Shown one piece after another: positions 7,285-17,075 of a DNA stretch of 64,000 nucleotides. A program made the position numbers and the translations under genes. Numbering within the stretch: position 1 is the stretch's first letter; each line of letters begins with the position of its first letter. Location of the stretch: positions 1 through 64,000 of the forward strand of contig CALJHC010000001.1 of NCBI GenBank assembly GCA_938075415.1, given 5' to 3'. Below the pieces are notes generated by a model. The model was not told where the DNA came from, searched no databases, and was given only the letters and a program-made list of their open reading frames with translations. The stretch is from an uncultured Rubripirellula sp. GTDB lineage: Bacteria > Planctomycetota > Planctomycetia > Pirellulales > Pirellulaceae.

Positions 7285-8589
7285 ATGTATTTCAGCCTCG
7301 CTCGCCGATTAATCACCGAAACTGACAAGCGATTGTTATTCAAAGCGGCATGGACATTAGGTGCCCGGGGTTTATGGAGTGTTCATCAACACAAGCGAAG
7401 GCTGAAGCGGGGGGAGTTTTTTCCACCGTTTCTCTATTTGTCAGTAATCAACAGCTGCAACCTACGTTGCCAAGGCTGCTGGGTGGACGTTGCGGCGAAG
7501 CAACATCGCATCGAGGTCGATGCCGCCAATAAAACGATTGCTGAAGCAAAAGCAATGGGCAATAGTTTTTTTGGCATCCTCGGTGGCGAGCCCTTCATGC
7601 ACAAAGATTTGCTGAAGATCTTTGAAGCCAATCGAGACGTCTATTTCCAAGTCTTTACCAACGGACACTTTATTACTGATGAAGTCGCTGCGGAGTTAAG
7701 GCGATTGGGTAACGTAACTCCTTTGATTAGCGTGGAAGGCACCGAAATCATCAGTGACACGCGTCGTGGTCGAGATGGCGTTTTGAATCAAACAATGAAA
7801 GGCCTGGAGACGGCCTTGCGGCATAAACTTTTAGTCGGTGTCTGCACCAGTGTTTGCAAATCCAACCTGGATGACCTAGTCCAGAATGCTTGGGTGGATC
7901 GCCTGATTGAAATGGGCGTGATGTACTGCTGGTACCACATTTATCGACCGGTTGGTCCAGAGCCGAATCCTGATTTAGCATTATCAAGTGAAGAGCAACG
8001 ACGTGTGCGGCAGTTTGTCGTGGACACACGAGCAACCAAGCCGATCATCGTAATCGATGCCTACCACGACGATGCTGGCAACGCACTGTGTCCGGCTGCG
8101 ACGGGGTTCACTCATCACGTAGGACCCTGGGGAGATCTGGAGCCCTGTCCCGTGATCCAACTGGCCAAAGAGTCGATTCATGACAGCCAGCCTTTGGCTG
8201 ACACCTTCAACCAGTCTGAATTCCTGCGCGATTTTCGTGAACTGACCGCCCAACACACCAGGGGCTGCGTGATCATGGAACGTCCCGACCTCTTGGTTGA
8301 TCTAGCCGAGAAACATGGCGCTCGCGACACCACAGATCGAGGAAAAGTCATCGAGGAGTTGCGTCATGTGACGCCGCGACGTAGCCAGTATCAACCTGGC
8401 GGTGAGATCCCCGAGCGAAGCTTCGTTTATCGTTGGGCCAAGCGATACGCGTTTAACGATTTTGGCACCTACAGTCGCCATTTTGACGCATCCAAATACA
8501 GGGACCCTGACGCGGTTGCAGCAGAGAATTCGGGAAGCCCCAGCAATGCCGCCGCTGGCGAAAGTAGTTTGCCGATTATTAACCGATGA
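7285..8589 (+). CDS. Radical SAM protein with a twitch-like auxiliary cysteine site
   Basis: A 434-residue enzyme. The SAM-cleaving [4Fe-4S] site is C58-x3-C62-x2-C65 (CNLRCQGCW), followed by GILGGEP, the usual SAM-binding glycine/acid motif. The C-terminal region has CPAATGF, GDLEPCP and RGCVIME, a spacing like a SPASM/twitch auxiliary cluster. The substrate is unknown. The nearest recognisable style is the HpnH/SPASM group acting on lipids or peptides, but no partner gene is adjacent. A GTG at 7213 would add 24 residues; I preferred the ATG at 7285 because family-like sequence (LARRLITETDKRLL) starts there. The tail of about 70 residues is variable and low in motifs. Confidence 0.85.
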   Translation: MYFSLARRLITETDKRLLFKAAWTLGARGLWSVHQHKRRLKRGEFFPPFLYLSVINSCNLRCQGCWVDVAAKQHRIEVDAANKTIAEAKAMGNSFFGILGGEPFMHKDLLKIFEANRDVYFQVFTNGHFITDEVAAELRRLGNVTPLISVEGTEIISDTRRGRDGVLNQTMKGLETALRHKLLVGVCTSVCKSNLDDLVQNAWVDRLIEMGVMYCWYHIYRPVGPEPNPDLALSSEEQRRVRQFVVDTRATKPIIVIDAYHDDAGNALCPAATGFTHHVGPWGDLEPCPVIQLAKESIHDSQPLADTFNQSEFLRDFRELTAQHTRGCVIMERPDLLVDLAEKHGARDTTDRGKVIEELRHVTPRRSQYQPGGEIPERSFVYRWAKRYAFNDFGTYSRHFDASKYRDPDAVAAENSGSPSNAAAGESSLPIINR

Positions 8590-8628
8590 CGCATCCTATC
8601 GGACCCTTGAATTGAGAGCGATTGGCAT

Positions 8629-8646
8629 GGTGATCGGTTGATCACC
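8629..8646 (+). terminator. Hairpin after the radical SAM gene
   Basis: Perfect 7-bp stem GGTGATC-GGTT-GATCACC about 40 bp after the stop at 8589. No T-run follows, so the termination role is uncertain. Confidence 0.35.
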
Positions 8647-8993
8647 GGTGACCCAACTGAGTTCGATTAGCAAAGTCGATACGGAATGCTTTACCGTCGA
8701 TTCAATTTGAAATTCGACAACCATGCAGAGGCACAGATGCTGTCTGCTCTCGTCATTTACCTGTGCCTTCCATCAAAAATCACTCATCGACTTGCCATCA
8801 GGACCACCCGGTAACTCGATGCTCTTGGGTCGTTACTCAAGAGGCAATGAGTCTCTTTGGGAACGAAAATCGATCCGGGATAAAAACAGGTCGCACCCAA
8901 GGCATCCCGCCTCCCCCCCAAAAAAACGCAAGAGCATACGGTTGATCGCTTGCATCATTGGGCGGCTTGGTGATCTCTACCGCTTGGACATTT

Positions 8994-9036
8994 TCATGGC
9001 GAGTAGGTTGTCATGGCGAGTAGGTTGTCATGGCGA
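8994..9036. repeat. 17-bp tandem repeat, 2.5 copies
   Basis: TCATGGCGAGTAGGTTG occurs at 8994-9010 and 9011-9027, followed by nine bases of a third copy. Intergenic. Confidence 0.87.
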
Positions 9037-9216
9037 ACGTGTGTTCGGGGGGGCGGCCTGAATGCGGAAAAGGTGCCAATCTTTGGATTGCCGAAAAAAA
9101 GATAAAATAAAGTCGCGGTAACCCGAAAAATTGGATTGCTTCCGGCTATGATGACACTCGCTATGAAACGTGGAAGGAAATCCGCGTTAAGTGCGTTCCA
9201 GGGGGGGAATTCAATC

Positions 9217-9903
9217 ATGTGGCACACAAGTCGCGGCGACCGGACACTGGGTGGCAAAGAAGCCATCCTGATCTGTCGTGCGGTCGACGAGATGGTGCTG
9301 GCCTTGCTGATGCACATCCATGATGAATTCGAGGAAGAAGCAAATGATTGTTCTTCTGGCATCCCAATTTATGACGCCTGCTCGCCTTCTCAACGAATCG
9401 GCTTGCTCAACAAAGTTGCTCTCCATTTGCTCACCGAGACAACCGACGTGCTTCCGCTAACAGCACTGGTCGACGCTACGATTGCAGCCGTTTTTGTGGA
9501 AGTGCGTGACCAAGTTGCCATAGAAATCGGATTAACGGAAAACTCGGATCAGGGAGATCCTTTCTTTTGGCGGCGAATGGTTCTGGAGTCGCATCGGTCA
9601 AGCATTGATGAAAGGCCCAACACGGAGGATGAAGAGCAAAGTGCCTTACCGTTGTTGGATAGCGATCAACTGGAGGCGTGGGAAAAATCAATCGATGAGT
9701 TGGCTGACCTGATTTTGTGGGATCGTGATTTTGAAATGGCGGACACCTTCATGGACCTCGATCCAAAGGTCTCCAAACACCGACGCCGATTGCTAGGCAT
9801 CGATGATCATTACTTCTCGGCCGTGGCAAATGATCCCTACCCCGACATGGTGTTTCAACTCGCCTCGGAAACAAGAAAACTGGTCCGAGCGAAACCCCGT
9901 TGA
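9217..9903 (+). CDS. Conserved-looking hypothetical protein
   Basis: A 228-residue protein I do not recognise. It is acidic and helical, with segments such as IHDEFEEEAND, LTALVDATIAAVFVEVRDQVAIEI and ELADLILWDRDFEMADTFMDLDP. There is no signal peptide or membrane segment, so it should be cytosolic. I chose the ATG at 9217 because AGGGGGGG lies about 9 bp upstream; the longer frame from 9136 lacks a ribosome site. It stands alone between two repeat-bearing spacers, so context gives no function. Confidence 0.65.
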   Translation: MWHTSRGDRTLGGKEAILICRAVDEMVLALLMHIHDEFEEEANDCSSGIPIYDACSPSQRIGLLNKVALHLLTETTDVLPLTALVDATIAAVFVEVRDQVAIEIGLTENSDQGDPFFWRRMVLESHRSSIDERPNTEDEEQSALPLLDSDQLEAWEKSIDELADLILWDRDFEMADTFMDLDPKVSKHRRRLLGIDDHYFSAVANDPYPDMVFQLASETRKLVRAKPR

Positions 9904-10354
9904 TCATATTACAAATTGATCATTTCACAACACGATTGCCGGTAATCACTGTGATCCCTGACAAGACTGTGATCCCTGACTAAATCGGGAATCGCTGATA
10001 ATCGATGTTTCGGCCGAAGGCTCCACACACTTCTGTCAAGCCTCGCACCGATCAGGCAACCTCATTCCAATCTGTGAATTTCATTAGAAAGTTGCTTCCC
10101 GTTTCTGGTAGTCTCATACTGCAATGAAGCGATCTGCGGAAATCATCAAAAGCCGAGTTTGACAATCTCGATTCATTGACCCAACCAAGAGATAGTGACT
10201 TCGGCTTTTGAAAGCACTTGAATCGATTCCAAACAATGACCGTTTGGCAACCGTATTCAAGAGGGATGGTTTTTCAGCGGTATCCTGTCTGATACCAAGC
10301 GCTCATCGGGAGTACAGATTAACGGGACCCAAGATTGAGAAAGCGAGTCTGCGA
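9904..10354. other. Gene-free spacer before gdhA
   Basis: Contains the tandem repeat at 9948-9980. An in-frame TTG at 10208 could extend gdhA but has no ribosome site and adds unrelated sequence. No other feature seen. Confidence 0.5.
9948..9980. repeat. 15-bp direct repeat separated by 3 bp
   Basis: ACTGTGATCCCTGAC at 9948-9962 and 9966-9980, with AAG between, so an 18-bp period. Located 45 bp after the stop at 9903. Confidence 0.85.
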
Positions 10355-11596
10355 ATGAAAGCTTTTGAAGCAACGCGAACTTTTTTTGAAATTGCTGCGG
10401 ACAAGCTGGAAATGGAACCAGAAATACGCGAGGCATTACTGATGCCAAATCGTGAAATTCAGGTTCAGGTCACTGTCGAGCGCGACAACGGTCAGTTAGT
10501 CAACTTCGTCGGATTCCGAGTCCAGCATGATCACTTCCGAGGACCGATGAAGGGTGGATTGCGTTATCACCCCAAGGTTGATTTGGATGAAGTGCGGGCA
10601 CTTGCAAGCTTGATGACATGGAAGACAGCAGTTGTCGATTTGCCTTACGGTGGTGCAAAAGGTGGAATCGGAGTTGACCCCAGCACCCTATCGGAGGGAG
10701 AAACGGAGCGTCTGACGCGGGCCTTTGTTGATCAAATTCATGAAATTGTTGGGCCGGATAAAGACATTCCGGGACCTGATATGGGAACGGACCATCGTGT
10801 GATGGCTTGGTTTAGGAATCAGTGGGAAAAGTATCACGGCTTCAATCCGTCGGTCATCACCGGTAAGCCAGTTGAGGAGTATGGCGCCAAGGGTCGCGAA
10901 GAAGCGACGGGACGCGGTGTTGGCGCACTTACCTGCAAACTTCTGAAGCGTTTGGGTTATCAAACGTCGGGAACGAAAATTGCCATTCAGGGATTTGGTA
11001 ACGTTGGCACACACGCCGCCAAGTTTTTGGACGAAGCCCAGTTCCCCATCGTGGCGGTTAGCGATGTAAGTGGAACTTATTATCGTGAGTCGGGACTCGA
11101 TGTTCGTTCGTTGTTGCGACACAAAATAGAGCATCCACGTGGACTGCTCGAGGGATTCAAGGATTGTGACTGCTTACCGCCGAACGCTTTGTTGGGATTG
11201 GAGGATATCCAAGTCTTGATCCCGGCTGCCGTGGGGGGTGTGATTACCGAGGCCAACGTTGATCAAATCAAAGCTGAAGTGATCGTTGAGGGCGCCAATG
11301 GACCGATTTATCCCCTAGCGGATGCAAAGTTGCGTGATCGCGGCGTCGTCGTGCTGCCTGATATTTTGGCGAATGCTGGAGGCGTAACGGTAAGCTATTT
11401 TGAATGGGTGCAAAATCGACAGTATTATCGCTGGTCACTGGATCGCGTTCGGCAAGAATTAGATCACACGATGAGTGAAGCATTTGAGAATGTTTGGCAA
11501 ACTGCCAACGAGATGGATGTTTCACTTCGAACCGCCGCCTACATGATTGGGATCACTCGAGTTCGACGCGCGGGAGAGTTCGCTGGCTTTGCTTGA
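10355..11596 (+). CDS. gdhA: Glu/Leu/Phe/Val dehydrogenase, glutamate dehydrogenase
   Basis: A 413-residue enzyme, the usual length for hexameric glutamate dehydrogenase. It interconverts glutamate and 2-oxoglutarate plus ammonia. The substrate site is FRGPMKGGLRYHP, and the catalytic lysine lies in PYGGAKGGIGVDP. GPDKDIPGPDMGTD and the Rossmann motif IQGFGNVGTHAA follow. The C-terminal NAGGVTVSYFEW segment is typical. I chose the ATG at 10355 because the family N-terminus starts there. The gene is isolated, with spacers of more than 400 bp on both sides. Cofactor preference (NAD or NADP) cannot be read with confidence. Confidence 0.95.
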   Translation: MKAFEATRTFFEIAADKLEMEPEIREALLMPNREIQVQVTVERDNGQLVNFVGFRVQHDHFRGPMKGGLRYHPKVDLDEVRALASLMTWKTAVVDLPYGGAKGGIGVDPSTLSEGETERLTRAFVDQIHEIVGPDKDIPGPDMGTDHRVMAWFRNQWEKYHGFNPSVITGKPVEEYGAKGREEATGRGVGALTCKLLKRLGYQTSGTKIAIQGFGNVGTHAAKFLDEAQFPIVAVSDVSGTYYRESGLDVRSLLRHKIEHPRGLLEGFKDCDCLPPNALLGLEDIQVLIPAAVGGVITEANVDQIKAEVIVEGANGPIYPLADAKLRDRGVVVLPDILANAGGVTVSYFEWVQNRQYYRWSLDRVRQELDHTMSEAFENVWQTANEMDVSLRTAAYMIGITRVRRAGEFAGFA

Positions 11597-12342
11597 TCAG
11601 CTGCGTCAAAAGCGACAGCCCTGTTATTGAATGACTTTTTTAAGTCAGTTCGGTTCACCCCATTGTCACAGGCTTGTTGATCCATCTCGGCAATCGTCAG
11701 GAATGAATCAAGGAATCTGGAATCTCCATTCCGTCTTGAGGGGACAGCTCAAGAATCAGACATCTTCGTCGTGCGGCGAATCCTGCAGCGAACCGATTTT
11801 TCATCATGTTTTTGGTGACCGTTAACATGGCGAGTGATGATTGTTGATCGGGGAGATCACGATGCAAGCAAGTCAGCGACGCTAGTGGGCCAGAGCAAGG
11901 AGGATGGCTGGGGCGCGAGGGAGGGAGGGTGATGGAATCGAGTGCATCATTGGATAAATCAACTTCTAAGAGGTGGTTTCCCAAAGTTTGAACTTTTGAC
12001 CGGAAAATCTTCTGAGTAATGGTGGCGTCCATGACGCTGGCTCATTCCCGATGGTCTGGGCCTTGAAATTGGTTTACGAAACCCCTATTTCTTCCCAACG
12101 GGGACTCCATGAGCGTCAAAATCAACCTCAATATCACTCCTGTGCTGGCCCAGGCCATGGAGATTGAGGGGTAACGAGCGGATTGAGATGATCGGATTAC
12201 CACGATCCGCGTCACTTGGCACGGGGAACTCCAGACGCCGGGGTCGACGAAATCTGTCCTGAAGTGATAAAGTACGCGACCCGTTCTTGTTTTGCACCAG
12301 ACCATTCCTACCGAAGTTGACTTCCAACCGTTTGTGACATCC
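11597..12342. other. Gene-free spacer before aroF
   Basis: About 750 bp. Two minus-strand frames overlap here (12042-12497 and 12085-12390) but run into the aroF coding region and have no family resemblance. No RNA gene or repeat recognised. Confidence 0.45.
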
Positions 12343-13380
12343 GTGATTCTGATTCTGAAGAGTAACGTTACTGAGGAGCAAATCGAGCACGTCCTGAAAC
12401 GCGTCGAGGAAATGGGTCTACAGCACCATCTGAGTTGCGGTACCCATCGAACGATTGTCGGTATTATTGGTGACGAGGAGCAACTTCGCGAAGACATGCT
12501 AAGAGCAATTCCAGGCGTCGCGAACGTCGTACCCGTGCTGCCTCCCTACAAACTTGCGTCCCGAGATGCGCACCCAGAGCCGAGTGTGATTGATGTCTCG
12601 GGTGTTAAGGTGGGCGGTGGTCATCTAGGAATGATTGCCGGACCTTGCAGCGTTGAAGATCGCGACCGAATGTTTCGCATCGCTGAATCAGTCAGCCAGT
12701 CGGGGGCCAACTTATTTCGGGGTGGGGCCTACAAGCCACGCACCAGCCCGTACGCATTCCAAGGCATGGGCGAGGAAGGGCTCAAGTTGTTGCGAGAGGT
12801 GGGAGATGCGTTTGGAATGCCCGTGGTCACCGAAGTGACTGACCCAAGGTTGGTCGAGACAGTCGCTGACTACGCAGATGTTCTGCAAGTTGGCGCTCGA
12901 AACATGCAGAACTTTGTCCTGCTGACAGAGGTTGGTAAATCACATCGACCAGTGCTTTTAAAACGGGGCATGAGTGCAACGATCACGGATCTGTTGATGT
13001 GTGCCGAGTACATTCTTTCCTACGGCAATCCCAATGTGATCCTCTGCGAGCGTGGGATCAAGGGTTTTGACCCATCGACACGCAATGTCTTTGATGTTGC
13101 AGCGGTTCCACTCTTACACACCCTTACCCATTTGCCTGTCATCGTTGACCCTTCCCACGCGACAGGACGTCCTGATTTGATCCCATCGTGCTCACTTGCT
13201 GGTCTGGCCGCGGGAGCTGATGGGGTTCACATTGAGGTGCACGACTGCCCCGAGGTCGCCAAGAGCGATGGACCGCAGGCTTTATTACCCGATCAATATG
13301 ATGAGCTGATTGGTCAAATGCGACGATTAGCTGATATCTTGGAAAAAACAATTTCACCCTTACCGGAGAAGCAGGTTTGA
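12343..13380 (+). CDS. aroF: 3-deoxy-7-phosphoheptulonate synthase with ferredoxin-like regulatory domain
   Basis: A 345-residue DAHP synthase that starts the shikimate pathway from phosphoenolpyruvate and erythrose 4-phosphate. Residues 1-90 form the ferredoxin-like regulatory domain known from the Thermotoga-type enzyme ([18 protein letters not shown] start, [13 protein letters not shown]). The barrel follows with [49 protein letters not shown] and [10 protein letters not shown] chose the GTG at 12343 because alignment to the family starts at that residue; a TTG at 12292 would add 17 residues. It overlaps tpiA by four bases. Feedback by aromatic amino acids through the N-terminal domain is expected from the family. 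Confidence 0.95.
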   Translation: MILILKSNVTEEQIEHVLKRVEEMGLQHHLSCGTHRTIVGIIGDEEQLREDMLRAIPGVANVVPVLPPYKLASRDAHPEPSVIDVSGVKVGGGHLGMIAGPCSVEDRDRMFRIAESVSQSGANLFRGGAYKPRTSPYAFQGMGEEGLKLLREVGDAFGMPVVTEVTDPRLVETVADYADVLQVGARNMQNFVLLTEVGKSHRPVLLKRGMSATITDLLMCAEYILSYGNPNVILCERGIKGFDPSTRNVFDVAAVPLLHTLTHLPVIVDPSHATGRPDLIPSCSLAGLAAGADGVHIEVHDCPEVAKSDGPQALLPDQYDELIGQMRRLADILEKTISPLPEKQV

Positions 13381-14132
13381 GTCGTCGTCGAATAATTGCT
13401 GGAAACTGGAAAATGAATATGCGTCGATCCTCGGCGGATGCCTTGGCCTCAGGTATTGCGGGGGTGGTTGGTGAAAATCCTTCCGTGGATGTCGTCCTTT
13501 GCCCTCCCTCGGTTTACCTCGGATCCGTTGGCGAAGCCGTTGCGGGAACGCCGGTTGGACTAGGAGCCCAGAATCTTTACGCTGCCGAAGACGGAGCTTT
13601 CACCGGCGAAGTCAACGCAAGCATGCTAACCGATGTTGGATGCCGATTTGTCATCCTTGGGCACAGTGAACGAAGAGCCCTGATGGGTGAGACCGACCAG
13701 CAGGTCAGCGAAAAATTACACGCCGCCTTGGCCGGAAACCTGATCCCCATCATCTGTGTTGGCGAAACGCTCGAGGACCGTGAATCTGGGCAAACTGAAC
13801 AGGTCGTGGAAACTCAGGTGAGAGGCTCTTTGGCGGGCTTGGACGAAGTTCGAGCAGCATCAATTGTCCTTGCCTATGAGCCGGTTTGGGCAATCGGTAC
13901 CGGGAAAACCGCGAGTCCCGAACAAGCGGAAGAAGTTCATGCGTTTATTCGCAACTTACTTGGTGATATATTTTCTCCGGAGATCTCAGAACAGATTCGG
14001 ATTCAATATGGCGGAAGCGTTAAACCGTCCAATGCAACTGAATTGCTTGGCCAGCCCAACATTGATGGTGCTTTGGTCGGTGGCGCAAGCTTGAAAGTTG
14101 AAGATTTTGCAGGCATTATTAACGCGGGTTAA
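13377..14132 (+). CDS. tpiA: Triosephosphate isomerase
   Basis: A 251-residue isomerase of glycolysis. It has the N-terminal IIAGNWKMN with the catalytic lysine, GAQNLYA, LGHSERR with the catalytic histidine, and [14 protein letters not shown] with the catalytic glutamate. IQYGGSVKP and GALVGGASL complete the phosphate site. Translation starts at TTG, which overlaps the aroF TGA within TTGA. GGAGAAG lies about 8 bp upstream, which supports this rare start and suggests translational coupling to aroF. Length is normal. Confidence 0.96.
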   Translation: MSRRRIIAGNWKMNMRRSSADALASGIAGVVGENPSVDVVLCPPSVYLGSVGEAVAGTPVGLGAQNLYAAEDGAFTGEVNASMLTDVGCRFVILGHSERRALMGETDQQVSEKLHAALAGNLIPIICVGETLEDRESGQTEQVVETQVRGSLAGLDEVRAASIVLAYEPVWAIGTGKTASPEQAEEVHAFIRNLLGDIFSPEISEQIRIQYGGSVKPSNATELLGQPNIDGALVGGASLKVEDFAGIINAG

Positions 14133-14185
14133 TTTGCTTGGCTTTTGGTCTCTATCCCTCACATTACCTTTGAAGTCAACGAGAA

Positions 14186-14839
14186 ATGATCATCTTACCT
14201 TTAGGCTCACTTGCCGGAGTTTTGCTCGGATGGTTAATGGCCTTCCTATCGCTGTTCTTGATCATGCTGATTTTGATTCAGCGTGGTAAAGGTGGCGGAT
14301 TGACCGGTGCATTAGGCGGCCCAGGCGGACAGAGCGCGTTTGGAAGTAAGGCCGGTGATACGTTCACCGCGATCACGATCGTCGTTGCTTCGTTGTGGGG
14401 CCTGACATGTGTCATCACGATGTTGGTCCTCGGTACCGGAGCGGCAGACAATGCTGTGGCTGACGATCCAGCCTTGCAGCCTGCACCAGCAGAAATCGCA
14501 GGTGAGACTGCCGGCAGTGAGTTGGTCACTCCCTCGTTGGGACTTGGGGGGGTACAAGAAGAACCATCAACTGATGATGCGACGTCCGAGGCAGCACCCA
14601 CCAGCTTGACTCCTGGTTCAACCGAAGCGAGTGATGAACCCGAAAGCTCTGAACCCGAAAGCTCTGAAGCCCAAGGTTCTGAAACCTCCGACGCCAGCGA
14701 AACCGGCGCCAACGAAACCGAAGCGAGTGATCCTGAGCCTGCAGCAGGGGCAACTGAAGAGCCCGCAGGTGATGCCGCCGAAACCGCTCCAGACGCATCG
14801 GAAGACAACGCCGATTCCTCGGAAGAAAAAGACGAGTAA
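14186..14839 (+). CDS. secG: SecG with a long acidic C-terminal tail
   Basis: Preprotein translocase subunit SecG, a small partner in the SecYEG channel. Residues about 8-30 and 60-82 are the two membrane helices, separated by the conserved loop IQRGKGGGLTGALGGPGG and SAFGSKAG. The family is usually 70-120 residues. This protein has 217, because an extra tail of about 130 residues rich in Glu, Ser, Ala, Asp and Pro follows the second helix. The tail includes PESSE repeats encoded by 15-bp DNA repeats at 14636-14680. It lies 53 bp after tpiA, as in the common tpiA-secG pairing. Confidence 0.93.
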   Translation: MIILPLGSLAGVLLGWLMAFLSLFLIMLILIQRGKGGGLTGALGGPGGQSAFGSKAGDTFTAITIVVASLWGLTCVITMLVLGTGAADNAVADDPALQPAPAEIAGETAGSELVTPSLGLGGVQEEPSTDDATSEAAPTSLTPGSTEASDEPESSEPESSEAQGSETSDASETGANETEASDPEPAAGATEEPAGDAAETAPDASEDNADSSEEKDE

Positions 14840-15065
14840 GCGTCGCTTGCTCAGCTCGCACACACACGGTGCTGTTTCGTGATTTGTTGCATTGAGACGT
14901 GACTGACGGCACTTTTCGCACTTCACATGAACCCGTCATCACCCTTGCCTTTGACTGTTGCTTGGGTGCTCGCAGGATTCGATTACCAAAACCGTTTCAT
15001 CAAGTTCGTTCGACCGTTCGATCCGTTGTTACGACTCATTATTGATCTAGCCAAAGGCACTTGGG

Positions 15066-15986
15066 ATGACCCAGCAAGCACCGCGAAACGTGCGGAGCAT
15101 GACCGGCCAAGGCCACGCCAGCGATTCGAGTGAACTTGGAATTGCTTCGATTGAAATCCGGACGGTCAATAGTCGTGGCTTCAAGTGTGTTCAGAGGCTG
15201 GGCGAATCACTGGTGACGTTCGAGAGTCGAATCGAAGCGCTTGTTCGATCACGAGTGCATCGCGGAACGATTCATCTTAATGCCTCGCTCAAACGCCCGT
15301 CGGTGGAGGAAATCCCGTCGGTTAATACCGAAGCGATCAAGGCGTACCTCGAAACGTTCAGGACGATTGGCCCCGAGCATCAAGATATCTTGGGACCCAT
15401 TGATTACGGATTATTGCTATCGCTGCCCGGTGTGCTGAATACGAAAAAACTCGAACGAACCGACGATGACCTGATTTGGAGCTTTCTTGAAAACGCCATC
15501 TCACAAGCCATTGAAAATCTCAATGACATGCGGCTTGCGGAGGGTGAAAGGATGGCAGAAAGTCTCGATCAGGATTGCCATCAAGTTGAATGCCTCCTGA
15601 AGGAAATTAACGTCATCACCCCTCGCTCGGTCGAGGTCTATCGCCAACGATTGCAAGGAAAAATTGAACGCACTCTTGAAGAGCAGGGCCTTCAGGTTTC
15701 CAGCATTGATCTGCTTCGGGAAGTTCAAATTTATGCAGACCGCGTTGATATCCAAGAAGAAGTGGTCCGTCTTGATAGCCATTTAAAAATGTTTGGTGCA
15801 GCGCTCCAAGGTTCAGATGAACAAAAGAAATCCAAAGGACGCAAGCTGGACTTTATCTTGCAAGAGATGTTTCGGGAGATAAACACCATTGGTAGCAAGG
15901 CGTCGGACTCGGAGATATCGGCTAGGGTCGTCGATATCAAATGTGCCGTCGAGCGGATGCGAGAGTTAGTTCAGAACATCGAGTGA
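15066..15986 (+). CDS. yicC: YicC family endoribonuclease
   Basis: A 306-residue YicC/YloC protein. The N-terminus has RSMTGQGHA and IEIRTVNSRGFK. The C-terminus has the conserved GRKLDFILQEMFREINTIGSKASD. Family members are described as single-strand endoribonucleases affecting stress and small-RNA turnover. It precedes gmk and rpoZ, an order seen in many bacteria. I kept the ATG at 15066 because AAAGG lies about 9 bp upstream; a GTG at 15090 would give the more typical N-terminus. A spacer of about 230 bp separates it from gmk. Confidence 0.93.
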   Translation: MTQQAPRNVRSMTGQGHASDSSELGIASIEIRTVNSRGFKCVQRLGESLVTFESRIEALVRSRVHRGTIHLNASLKRPSVEEIPSVNTEAIKAYLETFRTIGPEHQDILGPIDYGLLLSLPGVLNTKKLERTDDDLIWSFLENAISQAIENLNDMRLAEGERMAESLDQDCHQVECLLKEINVITPRSVEVYRQRLQGKIERTLEEQGLQVSSIDLLREVQIYADRVDIQEEVVRLDSHLKMFGAALQGSDEQKKSKGRKLDFILQEMFREINTIGSKASDSEISARVVDIKCAVERMRELVQNIE

Positions 15987-16181
15987 TCCTGGGAGCGGCA
16001 ACAATCGACAAGAGGCTGACCTTGAGACCTTCAAAGGACTTTGCTCTTTCATGATTACTAGTGAATTCAGACTGGCGGCACTGGCACGGATTGCAAAAAG
16101 ATGAGGACCTAGCCAGATCCGCACCCCTTTTGGCGTCTTTGATTTTGGTGTGAAAAACAGAAAATTTCGGTAAGGAACCCT

Positions 16182-16209
16182 GGCGAACAACAGGCGGCGA
16201 ACAGCAGAC
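16182..16209. repeat. 14-bp imperfect tandem duplication before gmk
   Basis: GGCGAACAACAGGC at 16182-16195 is followed by GGCGAACAGCAGAC at 16196-16209, differing at two positions. The second copy ends seven bases before the gmk start codon and so covers the ribosome-site region. Confidence 0.7.
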
Positions 16210-16215
16210 GGAAAA

Positions 16216-16809
16216 ATGGGTGACGTATCAAAGGGTCGACTAATCATTATTTCGGGGCCGAGCGGCGCCGGAAAATCGACCGTGGTGCGGCGCCTGCTGG
16301 AAACTTGCGAGATACCCCTGCAACTGAGTGTTTCGGCAACGACACGGAAGGCCAGAACCGGCGAAGTTGACGGTGTTGACTACTACTTTTTGGACCAAAG
16401 CGAGTTCGATAGGCGTCGGGAGAGGGGCGAATTTCTCGAATGCAAGGAAGTTTTTGGGTTAGGCTACTGGTACGGAACACTTCGTCAGCAAGTCGCCACT
16501 GGTCTCGCTGAGGGTCGTTGGGTTATTTTGGAGATAGACGTCGCCGGAGCGATTGATATTCTGGACGAGGAACAACTGGATCCGATTACAATTTTCATCC
16601 ACACGGGGGGTGTGGAGTCCTTAGAGGATCGGCTTCGGGGCCGGCAAACAGAGAGTGAAGAAGTGATTGCCGCCAGATTGCGGACGGCGAAGAACGAAAT
16701 GAAATCGATGCATCGATATCAGTACCAAGTCATTAACGATTCAGTGGACCGAGCGGTCGCTGAGATCTGTCAATATTTAGAGGAATACAGGGAAACCAGA
16801 GCATGCTAG
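16216..16809 (+). CDS. gmk: Guanylate kinase
   Basis: A 197-residue kinase that phosphorylates GMP to GDP. The P-loop is GPSGAGKST at residues 14-22. The GMP-binding segment has [19 protein letters not shown] and FLECKEVFG. The lid and closing parts have [17 protein letters not shown]. Length is normal. It overlaps rpoZ by seven bases, so gmk, rpoZ and coaC are very probably one transcript and translationally coupled. Confidence 0.96.
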   Translation: MGDVSKGRLIIISGPSGAGKSTVVRRLLETCEIPLQLSVSATTRKARTGEVDGVDYYFLDQSEFDRRRERGEFLECKEVFGLGYWYGTLRQQVATGLAEGRWVILEIDVAGAIDILDEEQLDPITIFIHTGGVESLEDRLRGRQTESEEVIAARLRTAKNEMKSMHRYQYQVINDSVDRAVAEICQYLEEYRETRAC

Positions 16810-17075
16810 AAGAATTAAAAGAAGAAGAAATTGTGAACAAAGTTGGCGGTCGATTTAAGCTGAGCACGTTGATTCAAAAACGTTTGGTTCAGCTGAATCA
16901 AGGCAGTCGTGCTTTGGTCAATGTGGACACTCATGACAAAATGACCATCGTGCTTCAAGAAATTGTTCAGGACAAGATCGTCCTGAACATGGATGACGAA
17001 GTCGAGAAGGTACTGGATTTGGATGCGACCATCGCAGCGGCCGAGGGTCCGGATATTGAAGCTGCGGATCTATGA
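16803..17075 (+). CDS. rpoZ: RNA polymerase omega subunit
   Basis: A 90-residue protein in the position and of the size expected for RpoZ. It has [20 protein letters not shown] near the N-terminus, corresponding to the conserved omega helix, then RALVNV and an acidic tail. Omega stabilises the beta-prime subunit. The overlap with gmk (7 bp) and with coaC (4 bp, ATGA) supports the assignment, since gmk-rpoZ-coaBC order is widespread. Confidence 0.9.
   Translation: MLEELKEEEIVNKVGGRFKLSTLIQKRLVQLNQGSRALVNVDTHDKMTIVLQEIVQDKIVLNMDDEVEKVLDLDATIAAAEGPDIEAADL

Larger units (their letters stand above)
8590..9216. other. Gene-free spacer with hairpin and tandem repeat
   Basis: Contains a GGTGATC hairpin at 8629-8646 and a 17-bp tandem repeat at 8994-9036. 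Several short ORFs overlap each other and none looks coding. Confidence 0.5.

Noticed and set aside
12042..12497. Minus-strand ORFs before aroF
   Set aside because: They extend into the aroF coding region antisense to it, and the peptides show no recognisable domain.
14927..15133. 68-residue plus-strand ORF between secG and yicC
   Set aside because: It overlaps the well-supported start of yicC in another frame and has no ribosome site.
16078..16100. Sigma-54-like promoter (CTGGCACGG ... TTGC)
   Set aside because: The GG and GC dinucleotides are 8 rather than 10 bases apart, so it does not fit the -24/-12 spacing.
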